Assembly (NCBI RefSeq): GCF_009765785.1
Contig: NZ_LMUT01000009.1
Span: forward strand, 509,406-573,405
DNA from: Granulicella sp. L46
GTDB taxonomy: Bacteria > Acidobacteriota > Terriglobia > Terriglobales > Acidobacteriaceae
DNA length: 64,000 nt
Direction: 5' to 3'
Shown: positions 33,707 through 42,192 of the stretch, piece by piece
Numbering within the stretch: position 1 is the first letter of the stretch
Layout: each line of letters opens with the position of its first letter
Made by a program: the position numbers and the translations under genes
The notes under the pieces: generated by a model
The model's input: the letters and a program-made list of their open reading frames with translations, nothing else
Told to the model about the DNA's origin: nothing
Database searches by the model: none

Positions 33707-33757
33707 TTTCTTTTGGGGCCCTAGAATGGAGTTTTGCGGGCAGGAGGCTCAACTCCC

Positions 33758-35497
33758 ATGAGCGACGAGACAGCGAACAATAGCAATGGATGGAACACGC
33801 CGGAATTTCGGCCGGACCTTGCGTTCCCGAAACTTACCGACGACATGGTCGAGCGGCTGCGCGGGTATGGGCGGGAGGAGACGTTTGCGGCGGACGTGAA
33901 ACTGTTCAAGCAGGGGGACCGGCAGGTGGATATGTACGTCGTGCTGTTGGGGGAGATTGAGATCTCGATCCCAACGGAGAACGGCGGGTGCAAGGTCATT
34001 GCAAATCATCGGCGGTTTGATTTCACGGGCGAGTTGAACTTGCTGAACTCGCAGGGATCGCTGGTGGAGGCGCGGACGGTGGAGGAGACCCTGGTGCTGC
34101 GCATACCGCGCGATGGGTTGCAGCGACTGATGCGCGCGCAGGGAGATATCGCGAACGTGATTACGTCGGCAACGATCTGGCGGCGGATCGGGATCATCGG
34201 CGATGAGACAGGCGGTGTGGTGGTGATGGGGCACGCGGGCGATGCGGAGACGATGGAGGTACACCGGTTCCTGCTGCGCAACAGCTATCCGCATCGGATG
34301 GTGGAGGCGGCGGCGGAAGAGGCAGGTGCGACGGATGATCCTTTGGCGGAGAATGAATCGGCTCTGCCGGCAGTGACTCTTTCGGATGGGCGTGTACTGC
34401 ATCGACCGACGATCACGGAGCTTGCGGATGAGCTTGGGATTACGGAGCTGCCAGACCCATCGATCATTTATGACGTGGCGGTGGTGGGTGCGGGGCCGTC
34501 GGGGCTGGCGGCTGCGGTGTATGCGGCGTCGGAGGGACTGTGCACGATTGTGATTGAGGGAACGGCTCCCGGGGGGCAGGCCGGGACGAGCTCGAAGATC
34601 GAAAATTATCTTGGGTTTCCGACGGGGATTTCAGGGCAGCGGCTCGCGAGTCGAGCGCAGTTGCAGGCGCTAAAGTTTGGCGTGCGCTTCGCGATTTCGC
34701 GCGAGACGATTACGGCGGAGCAGGTGGATGGGATTCATAAGCTGACGCTTGCGGGTGGAATTACGCTGTGCGCGCGGGCGGTGGTGGTGGCGTCGGGTGC
34801 GCAGTATCGCAAGCTGTCGGTGGAGAACTACGCGCAGTATGAGAACCGCGGAATTTATTATGCGGCGACTGCGATGGAGTCGTTGCTGTGTCGCGAGAAT
34901 GAGGTGATTGTGGTGGGGGGCGGGAATTCGGCGGGACAGGCGGCGGTGTTTCTGTCGGGGGTTGCGAAGCATGTGCACCACATTGTGCGCGGTCCGTCGC
35001 TCGCGAGCAGCATGTCGCAGTATTTGATCTCGCGGATTGAGAACTCTTCGCACATCACGCTGTATCCGAACTCGGAGATTGAGATGTTGGAGGGGGCGAC
35101 GGCGTTGGAGCGCGTGGCGTGGGTGGATCGCGCGACGGGCGAGCGGACGGATAAGCCGATTGGCAGCGTGTTCGTGATGATTGGCGCGGAGCCGAATTCG
35201 GGGTGGCTGTTCGGCACGGTGAAGCTGGATAAGAAGGGCTTCATTCTTACGGGCGGCGAGGAGGGGTTTGAGAGTACGCCGTACGCTACGAGCGTGCCGG
35301 GGATGTTTGCGGTGGGGGATGTGCGGTCGAACTCGGTGAAACGGGTTGCGTCGGCGGTGGGTGAAGGCTCGGTGGTGATCTCGGATGTGCATCGATATTT
35401 GGCGGACCACCGAAATCAATTTGCGGTGGAGCCGAACTCGGCGCTGGCGGCGCTGCGGTCTGCGGGGGCTGCGGCGGCGGTGACTTCACAAGCCTAG
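33758..35497 (+). CDS. Cyclic-nucleotide-binding/thioredoxin-reductase-like fusion without CxxC
   Basis: A 579-residue three-part protein. Residues about 25-140 form a cyclic-nucleotide-binding (CRP-like) domain (LFKQGDRQVDMYVVLLGEIEI, TGELNLLN). About 150-230 form a glutaredoxin-like linker domain (EVHRFLLRNSYPHRMVE, LPAVTLSDGRVLHRPT). Residues 238-560 are a thioredoxin-reductase-like flavoprotein: FAD motif GAGPSGLAAAVYAA, PGGQAGTSSKIENYLGFP, NADPH motif VGGGNSAGQAA and final GDVRS. Where thioredoxin reductase has CATC, this protein reads AATA (369-372), so the redox-active disulfide is absent and disulfide reduction by the normal route is impossible. ATG at 33758 with CAGGAGG upstream. Substrate unknown. 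Confidence 0.9.
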   Translation: MSDETANNSNGWNTPEFRPDLAFPKLTDDMVERLRGYGREETFAADVKLFKQGDRQVDMYVVLLGEIEISIPTENGGCKVIANHRRFDFTGELNLLNSQGSLVEARTVEETLVLRIPRDGLQRLMRAQGDIANVITSATIWRRIGIIGDETGGVVVMGHAGDAETMEVHRFLLRNSYPHRMVEAAAEEAGATDDPLAENESALPAVTLSDGRVLHRPTITELADELGITELPDPSIIYDVAVVGAGPSGLAAAVYAASEGLCTIVIEGTAPGGQAGTSSKIENYLGFPTGISGQRLASRAQLQALKFGVRFAISRETITAEQVDGIHKLTLAGGITLCARAVVVASGAQYRKLSVENYAQYENRGIYYAATAMESLLCRENEVIVVGGGNSAGQAAVFLSGVAKHVHHIVRGPSLASSMSQYLISRIENSSHITLYPNSEIEMLEGATALERVAWVDRATGERTDKPIGSVFVMIGAEPNSGWLFGTVKLDKKGFILTGGEEGFESTPYATSVPGMFAVGDVRSNSVKRVASAVGEGSVVISDVHRYLADHRNQFAVEPNSALAALRSAGAAAAVTSQA

Positions 35498-35526
35498 GAA
35501 GCCAGAGACCGGTGCCTGGCATCCCC

Positions 35527-35585
35527 TCAAGGGCTAAAGCCCAGATGGTTCTTGGCCTTTTTTGGCACGACTGAAGTCGTGCCCC
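35527..35585. repeat. Palindromic element GGGCTAAAGCCC plus GGCACGACTGAAGTCGTGCC
   Basis: Two neighbouring inverted repeats just after the reductase-like gene: GGGCTAAAGCCC near 35530, and GGCACGACTGAAGTCGTGCC near 35564-35583, which forms an 8-bp stem and tetraloop. Similar AGGGCTAAAGCCC...GAAGTCGTGCCC elements are, as I recall, common between genes in Terriglobia. It may also terminate transcription. Confidence 0.6.
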
Positions 35586-35588
35586 TTC

Positions 35589-35672
35589 GAACCAATGCTT
35601 GTGAAGAGATTCTTTCGTTCGAATGCTGGTGAAGTGGTTCTTTCGGACAGCGCTTATGAAGAGGTTCCTTCT
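35589..35672. repeat. Three 28-bp tandem repeats
   Basis: Units at 35589-35616, 35617-35644 and 35645-35672 share the pattern A(A/G)(T/C)GCT(T/G)(G/A)TGAAG(A/T)G(A/G)TTC(T/C)TTC with exactly 28-bp spacing. They follow the palindromic element directly. The gap 35498-35849 contains no supportable gene. Confidence 0.7.
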
Positions 35673-35849
35673 ATGGAGCGGGAGGGGGCGTTGGCACATT
35701 CCGTTGGCGCGCGGGCGGGGTCACGGATACACTGAAAACTCCCACTCTTTCTTCTTCTCGTGTGTCGGTGAAGTTCCCCGATCCTGGGGAGAATACTTTA
35801 TTGCTGGCTGCAAAACGGTTCGTCATTTTGGTAGCGAGGTATTTCTTCG

Positions 35850-37442
35850 ATGGGATTTTCACGGCGTGATTTTTTGATGCGGGTGGGGCAGGTGGGGGGA
35901 TATAGCGCTGCGTTTGTTGCCATGCAGTCGATGGGTTTGGCGCCGGTGATGGCAGAGGCCGCGGTGCCGTTGAGCGTGGCTCCTGGGACGGGCAAGGGTG
36001 TGAAGGTGGTGGTGTTGGGCGGCGGAGTCGCCGGGCTGGTGGCGGCGTTCGAGATGAAGGCGCTGGGGTACGAGTGTACGGTGCTGGAGGCGCGCGAGCG
36101 TCCCGGCGGTCGGAACTGGACGGTGCGCGGAGGGGATACGGTCGCGTTTACGGATGGCACGAAGCAACAGTGCACGTGGGATGCAGGGAACTATCAGAAT
36201 GTGGGGCCGGCTCGGTTGCCCTCGATCCATAAGACGATGCTGGGGTACTGCCGTAAGTTCGGGATTGAGATGCAGGTGGAGGTGAACACCAGCCGGAGCA
36301 GCCTGCTGCAGAACGATGCGGTGAATGGCGGCAAGGCGCTGGTGCAGCGGGAGGTCGAGGCCGATACGCGTGGGCATGTGAGTGAGCTGTTGGCGAAGTG
36401 CGTGAGCCAGGGTGGGCTGGATCAGGAGATGTCGAAGGACGATCGCGATCGGATGCTGACGTTTTTGCGCAGGTACGGGTCACTGGATGACGCGGGTAAG
36501 TATGCGGGATCGGATTCGGCGGGGTACTCGTCGACGCCGGGCGCTGGTGACGATGCTGGCGTGTTGAGTCAGCCGGTCGACATGCATACGCTGCTCAATG
36601 CGGACTTCTGGGATGGGATTTTGTTTGAGGAAGCGTTTGATATGCAGGCAACGATGTTTCAGCCGGTGGGCGGGATGGACAGGATTGCGTATGCGTTTGC
36701 GAAGGCGTTGGGTGAGACGGTGATTTATAACGCGCCGGTGACGGAGCTTCGCAAGACGGCGAAGGGCGTGCGCGTGGGGTATACGCATGCGGAGCAGCAC
36801 AAGATGATCGAGGCGGACTATTGTGTGTGCGCGCTGCCGCTGACCATGATGAAGAAGATGCCGAATGATTTGAGTGCGCCCTACCAGCAGGTGATCGAGC
36901 AGTGCACGTACTCGCCGACCTTCAAGATTGCTTGGGAGAGTCGACGGTTCTGGGAGCAGGACTACAACATTTATGGCGGGCTGGAGTTTGTGAAGCAGGG
37001 ATGCAGTCCGGTGTGGCTACCGTCGGCGGGAATGTTTTCGGAGCGCGGCGTGCTGGTCAGTGGGTACGAGTGGAGAATGCGGCCGGAGTTTGCTGCGCTC
37101 GATATGAAGGGCAAGTTTGAGGCGTCGCGCGCGTCGGTGGAGCGGCTGCACCCGGGGCACGGCAAGGAACTGGAGAAGCCGCTGTATATCGGGTGGGGGA
37201 TGATTCCGTGGAACGAGGGCGCGTGGATTGAAGCGTATGGGCCGGATCAGATCGCACGGCGTGGGTTGCAGGTGTCGAACGGGCCGAAGCCAGGATACGA
37301 GTTGTTGATCGAGGCGGATGGGCCAGTTTATTTTGTGGGCGATCATGTGAGCCACCTTGTGGGATGGCAGGAGGGCGCGGCGTTGAGCTCGCTGCGGGCG
37401 GTGCAGATGATCAGCGATCGGGTGAAGGCGGCGCGGGCTTAG
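35850..37442 (+). CDS. Tat-exported flavin amine oxidase (L-amino-acid-oxidase-like)
   Basis: A 530-residue FAD enzyme that oxidises an amine or amino acid to the imine, yielding hydrogen peroxide. The N-terminus SRRDFLMR is a twin-arginine signal, followed by a hydrophobic stretch and AEA cleavage near residue 37, so the folded enzyme goes to the periplasm. FAD-binding: VVVLGGGVAGLVAAFEMKALG with VLEARERPGGRNWTVRGGD. The C-terminal FAD loop is YFVGDHVSHLVGWQEGAALSSL. Substrate not determined. The last 32 bp overlap the 3' end of the VWA gene on the opposite strand. ATG at 35850. Confidence 0.92.
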   Translation: MGFSRRDFLMRVGQVGGYSAAFVAMQSMGLAPVMAEAAVPLSVAPGTGKGVKVVVLGGGVAGLVAAFEMKALGYECTVLEARERPGGRNWTVRGGDTVAFTDGTKQQCTWDAGNYQNVGPARLPSIHKTMLGYCRKFGIEMQVEVNTSRSSLLQNDAVNGGKALVQREVEADTRGHVSELLAKCVSQGGLDQEMSKDDRDRMLTFLRRYGSLDDAGKYAGSDSAGYSSTPGAGDDAGVLSQPVDMHTLLNADFWDGILFEEAFDMQATMFQPVGGMDRIAYAFAKALGETVIYNAPVTELRKTAKGVRVGYTHAEQHKMIEADYCVCALPLTMMKKMPNDLSAPYQQVIEQCTYSPTFKIAWESRRFWEQDYNIYGGLEFVKQGCSPVWLPSAGMFSERGVLVSGYEWRMRPEFAALDMKGKFEASRASVERLHPGHGKELEKPLYIGWGMIPWNEGAWIEAYGPDQIARRGLQVSNGPKPGYELLIEADGPVYFVGDHVSHLVGWQEGAALSSLRAVQMISDRVKAARA

Positions 37443-38355
37443 TGGGTCGTTTGGGTTTTGGGGCGTAGTAGCCGGCGCGGATGGTGAGGGTGGCTACGCG
37501 GTCGGGGGTGGCGAGGACGATGGGGTGGAAGGCGCCGTCGTGCGCGAGGGCGGCGGGACGGAAGACTAGTCGGTACTGGTTACGCAGGTTGGATTCGATG
37601 GTGCGCAGGTCGGTGAAGATGTCGGCTGCGGATGCGTCGTCGTGGAAGAGCGCGCCGCCGGTTTGCGCGGCGAGTTGCGCGAGGGTGGGGATGCCGGGTG
37701 AGCTGGGGTCGGGGCTGAAGGCGTAGATGGCGGTGTTGGTGCGCTGGCACATGTCGACGGCTGTTTCGAGATCGAGAAAGCTGGCGTTGTCTTCGCCGTC
37801 GGAGAAGAGAAGGATGAAGTTGCCGCTGCTGCGGTGATCGATTTCGCCGAACTGATAGCGGCAGGCGGCGTAGAGGGTGTCGAAGAGCGCGGTGCCGCCG
37901 ATGGGGTCTCCGTGGGTGGTGGTGTGGATGGCGGCGGTGAGCGCGGTGGGGCTGTTCGTCCACGATTGGATGGCGTGCGATGTGCGATCGAAGTGGGTGA
38001 CGAAGGCCTGATCGGTCTGCTGGCGCAGGAGTTGCTGCGCGTATTGCGTGGCGATGGATTGGTCGCGAAAACGATGCGATGACATCGAGGTGCTGGTGTC
38101 GATGAGGATGCCGGCGCGAATGGGAAAGTTTTGCTGGAGTTGGAAGTCGAGGATTTTTGCGGGAGGGATGCCGTTATCGAGGAGGGTGAGGTCGGAGAGC
38201 TTGAGGTCGTTGACCGGGAGGCCGTGCGCGTCGGCTGCGTGGAAGGTGAGGATGACTTCGTCGACGGAGACGTTGAGGCGGTAGGGCGCGTCTGTTTGGG
38301 CGAAGGCGGGTGAGGCGAGCGCGAGGAAGAGGAGAATATTCAGGCGGTGGCGCAT
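37411..38355 (-). CDS. Secreted VWA-domain protein, acidobacterial VWFA-related type
   Basis: A 314-residue protein with signal peptide (RLNILLFLALASPAFAQ). A short N-terminal beta domain (LNVSVDEVILTFHAADAHGL, VNDLKLSDLTLLDNG) is typical of the VWFA-related domain family abundant in Acidobacteria. A von Willebrand A domain follows with the metal site DTSTSMSSHR, a threonine loop (GGTALFDTL) and LLFSDGEDNAS, so the metal-ion adhesion site is complete. The C-terminus YRLVFRPAAL..IRAGYYAPK matches the family end. Likely a periplasmic or surface adhesion/assembly protein; partners unknown. It overlaps the amine oxidase gene by 32 bp at the 3' ends. Confidence 0.92.
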   Translation of the reverse strand: MRHRLNILLFLALASPAFAQTDAPYRLNVSVDEVILTFHAADAHGLPVNDLKLSDLTLLDNGIPPAKILDFQLQQNFPIRAGILIDTSTSMSSHRFRDQSIATQYAQQLLRQQTDQAFVTHFDRTSHAIQSWTNSPTALTAAIHTTTHGDPIGGTALFDTLYAACRYQFGEIDHRSSGNFILLFSDGEDNASFLDLETAVDMCQRTNTAIYAFSPDPSSPGIPTLAQLAAQTGGALFHDDASAADIFTDLRTIESNLRNQYRLVFRPAALAHDGAFHPIVLATPDRVATLTIRAGYYAPKPKRPTKPAPPSPDR

Positions 38356-38434
38356 AATTTTCTCTCGCTAGTGTAGCGACGTTGAGGGTGGGGAATCTCT
38401 TTCGATTTCGCGAAGCAAGAACGGGCGCTTGCTT

Positions 38435-38600
38435 CGCAAGCGTGAAGCAGGTTCCTCCCCTTCGGCTTCGCTCAGGGTCGGAATGACAGACAGAAAGGCA
38501 AAGGCAAAGGCAAAGGCAAAGGCAAAAGCAAAAGCAAAGGCAAAACAAAGGCGAGAGCGAGAGCGTGCGAGGGTAGGGCAAAGGCAAGAGCAAAGGTCCG
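38435..38600. repeat. Hexanucleotide (GGCAAA)n array in an intergenic element
   Basis: After GCAGGTTCCTCCCC..TCGGAATGACAGACAGAAA come about nine 6-bp units (GGCAAA or AGCAAA) from 38495 to 38552, then GGCGAGAGCGAGAGCG. The first part matches elements near 14615 and 32800. The 396-bp gap 38356-38751 lies between divergent genes and contains both promoters plus this element; no gene is supported. Confidence 0.65.
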
Positions 38601-38751
38601 GTTTCGTGGAACGACGGAACCTCGATGCTGGGGCGTGCGTATGGGATGAAGAGAGAACTTTGCGGAATCTCTCCTGGCACGCTGTGCTCGCAAGACGGCA
38701 TGGTGAGGCGCTTGGGAGGCGTGCACGTGGCTTCCGCAGAGGTGAGGGTTC

Positions 38752-41532
38752 ATGAAGGAATTTTTTATTGCCGCCGCAGCGGTTGCGGCGCTTGCGCTCC
38801 CCTATGCGTCGGCGCAGACGGCTTGCACGGGATCGACGTTAGGCGGAACGGTGCGTGACACGACGCAAGCGTTGGTGCCGGGAGCGACAGTGATGCTGGA
38901 TGGGCGGCGGCAGGTGGTGAGCCGATCGGATGGCGGATTTCAATTTGCGTGCGTAGGTGATGGGAAGCATCGGCTGCGAGCGAGCGAGCTGGGGTTTGCG
39001 CCGCTGGAAGAAGCGGTGGTGGCGCCGCATGCGAGCGAGATCCGGCTGGTGCTGAAGCTGCAGGATGTGCAGACGCAGGTGGATGTGTCGGGCGCGAGTG
39101 GGGTGGCTACGAATGCATCGGCGTCCGGGCCGACGCAGACGATTGCGGGAGATAGGCTGCAGACGCTGGCGGATGATCCGGATGATCTGAAGCGCGAGTT
39201 GCAGCAGTTGGCGGCCGTGGGTGGCGGAAGTCCTGCGAACACGACGATTTCGGTGGATGGGTTCCAGGGCGCGAGTGCGCTGCCGCCGAAGAGTTCGATT
39301 GCGTATATCGAGGTGAATCCCGACCAATTTTCGGCTCAGTATCGTGAGCCGCCGTTCGATGGTGCGCGGGTTGAGATCTATACGAAGCCGGGGCAGAAGA
39401 CGTATCACGGGGCGGTGTTTGCGACGAATGGAAGTCCGTGGGAGAACGCGCGCGATCCGTTCTCGGTGAGTTCGGCGCCGATTGGGAAACAGCGGTATGG
39501 GTTTGAGTTGACGGGGCCGGTGCGGAAGACGGGCAGCGATTTTTCTTTGGCGTTGGAGCATCGCAGCATTGAGAACTATGCGGTGGTGAATGCGATTACA
39601 GTGGACGCTTCGGGCAACCTGGTGGCGACGAACGCGAATGTCGCGGCGCCGCAGCAGTTGTGGCTGGGGACGGCGCGACTGGATTGGCAGCTGGGCGCGA
39701 AGAACACATTCATCGCTAGCTATAGCGCGAATGTAAATTCTCTGCAGAATGTTGGCGTGGGTGGGGAGTCGCTGGCGGAGACGGGGTACAACAGTGGGAC
39801 GTATGAGCATATGTTTCGGGTGAGTGACGTGACGACGGTGTCGACACACTTGATGCATGAGGCGCGTGTGAGCTTTCGGTTTGATGGCGAGACGGATGTG
39901 CCGAACTCGACGGCTGCGCAGGTGAATGTGGCAGGTGCGTTTGTGGGTGGCGGCGCGACGATTGGGCAGCAGCGGCTGCGCGAGTTCAACCTGGAGGCGG
40001 ACGATGATGCGGTGTTGACCACCAAGCATCACACGATGAAGTTCGGTACGCAGTTCATGCTGTATGACGAGCGTCAGCAGCTGACCACGAACTTCAATGG
40101 GACGTACACGTTTGGCGGCGGCCCGGCTCCAGTGCTGGATGCGAATAACCAGCCGATCCCGGGAGAGACGACGACGATCACTGGGGTGCAGCAGTATCAG
40201 AGAGCGGTGCTGGGGCTCGCGGGCGGGAGTGCGACGGCATTTAGCAATGTCGCGGGGACGCCGGTGGTGAACTTCAACATGGTGCAGAATGCATTGTTCT
40301 TCCAGGATGACTGGGAGGCTGGGCATGGGCTGCACGTGGCGTATGGCGTGCGGTATTTCGTGCAAACCGATCCGACGATTTTGGACAGCGCCGTGCCGCG
40401 GTTGGGGATCTTGTGGTCGCCAAATAAAAAGGGGACGTGGACGCTGCATGCGCACGCGGGCATGTTCTCGGGACGCTTTGGGGAGTCGACGAATGCGGAA
40501 GTTCAGCGCGAAGACGGAACGCAGCGGGTGACCAGCACGATCTACAGCCCGGTGTGCGGAGGGACGGGCACTGCGTTTAATCCGGCGACGTGCAATCCGT
40601 TTACACAGGCGACGCCGATCCACAGCATGCGTGCGTATGCGCCGGGTATCACCAACCTGACGTGGGCGGCGGAGAACGTTGGCGGCACGCGGGTGCTGCC
40701 GGCGGGGTTCAATTTGTCGCTGGACTATTACGTGGGGCGGATCTGGAACTATACGCGGTCGAACAATATCAACTCACCGCTGAATGATGAGCCGACGGGG
40801 CCGCGGCCGGGTCCAGCGAATTTGAACATTCTGCAGATGCAGAACAGCGGGCAGGGTCGGGTGGACGTGGTCTTCGCCGGAGTGGAGAACCACAAGTTCA
40901 AGCGCGTGCAGTTTTTTGTTGGCGGCGTGCGGGTGAACCTGATCGACGACACGGATGATAGCGAGTTGTTTACGCCGCAGAGCTCGCAGACGAATGCGGG
41001 TGAATTTGCGCATCGGACGGGGCAGCCGGTGTGGAATGTGTTTGGCAATGGAACGTTGAAGCTGCCGGCGAAGATTGTCGTGAGTACAGATTTCAACGCG
41101 CATGGAGGGAGCCACTACAACATCACGACGGGCTACGACAACAACGGGGATGGCAACTTCAACGATCGGCCAGTGTATGCGTTGCCGGGAACGCCGAGCT
41201 GCGCGGCCGAGCCGAACGCATCGCCGTGCTCGTACGCGACGCCGTGGGGGGAGTTGGTGGCTTCGGGAGGGACAGGGGTATTTCCGCGCAACAAGGGTGC
41301 GTTGCCGTGGAGCATTTATCTGGACGCAAATGTGGAACGGAATTTCTCATTGACGAAAAATACGAAGGCAAATCATCCGCAGGCGCTGCTGGTGAATGTG
41401 CGGTCGTCGAACGTGTTGAATCACACGAACGTGACGCAGGTGGGAGGGGTGTTGGGGTCGCCGGATTTTGGGGTGCCGTATGCGGCGGATAATGGGCGGC
41501 GTATCGAGGCAGGGGTGCGATACAGCTTCTAG
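38752..41532 (+). CDS. TonB-dependent receptor-like protein with carboxypeptidase-like domain
   Basis: A 926-residue outer-membrane protein. Signal peptide FFIAAAAVAALALPYASAQ; then a carboxypeptidase regulatory-like domain (STLGGTVRDTTQALVPGATV, DGGFQFACVGDGKHRLRA). A short plug-like region follows (DDLKRELQQLAAVGGGSPAN, ISVDGFQGASALPPKSSIAY) in place of the longer LPVNGR/VDG plug of the other receptors here. The barrel ends EAGVRYSF with terminal Phe. It resembles a recognised subgroup of acidobacterial carboxypeptidase-regulatory-domain proteins. Ligand unknown. ATG at 38752 has GAGGTGAGGG upstream. It runs toward the c-di-GMP genes but is 660 bp away from them. Confidence 0.87.
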   Translation: MKEFFIAAAAVAALALPYASAQTACTGSTLGGTVRDTTQALVPGATVMLDGRRQVVSRSDGGFQFACVGDGKHRLRASELGFAPLEEAVVAPHASEIRLVLKLQDVQTQVDVSGASGVATNASASGPTQTIAGDRLQTLADDPDDLKRELQQLAAVGGGSPANTTISVDGFQGASALPPKSSIAYIEVNPDQFSAQYREPPFDGARVEIYTKPGQKTYHGAVFATNGSPWENARDPFSVSSAPIGKQRYGFELTGPVRKTGSDFSLALEHRSIENYAVVNAITVDASGNLVATNANVAAPQQLWLGTARLDWQLGAKNTFIASYSANVNSLQNVGVGGESLAETGYNSGTYEHMFRVSDVTTVSTHLMHEARVSFRFDGETDVPNSTAAQVNVAGAFVGGGATIGQQRLREFNLEADDDAVLTTKHHTMKFGTQFMLYDERQQLTTNFNGTYTFGGGPAPVLDANNQPIPGETTTITGVQQYQRAVLGLAGGSATAFSNVAGTPVVNFNMVQNALFFQDDWEAGHGLHVAYGVRYFVQTDPTILDSAVPRLGILWSPNKKGTWTLHAHAGMFSGRFGESTNAEVQREDGTQRVTSTIYSPVCGGTGTAFNPATCNPFTQATPIHSMRAYAPGITNLTWAAENVGGTRVLPAGFNLSLDYYVGRIWNYTRSNNINSPLNDEPTGPRPGPANLNILQMQNSGQGRVDVVFAGVENHKFKRVQFFVGGVRVNLIDDTDDSELFTPQSSQTNAGEFAHRTGQPVWNVFGNGTLKLPAKIVVSTDFNAHGGSHYNITTGYDNNGDGNFNDRPVYALPGTPSCAAEPNASPCSYATPWGELVASGGTGVFPRNKGALPWSIYLDANVERNFSLTKNTKANHPQALLVNVRSSNVLNHTNVTQVGGVLGSPDFGVPYAADNGRRIEAGVRYSF

Positions 41533-42192
41533 GGACAGGGGCTTCCGCTACGACCTTTGGGTAGGTAACGGGTTACCTGTGTGGTATTACGAATGCGCGC
41601 AAACTGTGGAAAGCTTGAGGGATAGCAGCCAAAAGCTTCAGGTAAGATTCGGTTAATTGAACTTGCATGACGCTGGTATGTTGGACGTCGGCCGAAGCGA
41701 GATTGGACGTTTTCGGGCGCTCGGTACTGACGTCGGACCGTGCGCCTGTTCTGAAGTACTGAGCGGGTGTCTACGGCAAGAGTGAGCGTGGGCTGAGTGG
41801 ATCGGTCATCCGGAAGAGTGGATGGAACGGGCGCTCCAGAAGGAAACAAAGCATCCGAAGCAGATGACATAGCGCAGACGAAGCACCTCCAGCCAAAAGG
41901 GGGCGTCAGGAAATGTGCGATGTCACGCGTGTGGTTTATCGCGGAGTGCTTTGCGGTACGAATACGGGCTTGGGAAACGGGCCCGGGATTTCGATGGGGT
42001 TTTCGCGAGGCATGTAGGCCGCACCGCATCGGGACAAATGCAATGGATGGATGCAGTGGCAGCAAACGAAGGCGCCGATTGAGACGCTGTCTGGATTTAT
42101 CTGCGGAAAGGACAGCAGGAGAGCTAGAACGGCATTCAACGTGCAGCAGCAATTAAGGCTGAGTAGGCGCTTTTGAGTTGAGGTAAGGCACG
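41533..42192. other. Long gene-free gap before the diguanylate cyclase gene
   Basis: 660 bp. A short palindrome AGGTAACGGGTTACCT (41563-41578) follows the receptor stop, and GGAAAGCTTGAGGGATAGCAG lies near 41610, partly repeated upstream of the next c-di-GMP gene at about 43920. Open frames within the gap have no start signal or family resemblance. A long untranslated leader is possible. Confidence 0.35.

Noticed and set aside
35589-35672. CRISPR array
   Set aside because: The 28-bp units are directly contiguous, without spacers, and diverged; no cas genes are present.
38839-40623. 594-codon open frame on the minus strand, antisense to the third receptor
   Set aside because: It is rich in Arg and His, has no signal, domain or start site, and lies exactly opposite a well-supported receptor gene; typical shadow frame in G+C-rich coding DNA.
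41545-41585. c-di-GMP (GEMM) riboswitch before the diguanylate cyclase
   Set aside because: A GGTAGGTAACGGGTTACC string resembles part of the aptamer, but the required upstream CACGCACAGGGCAAACC stem and A-rich core are missing and it lies over 600 bp from the gene.
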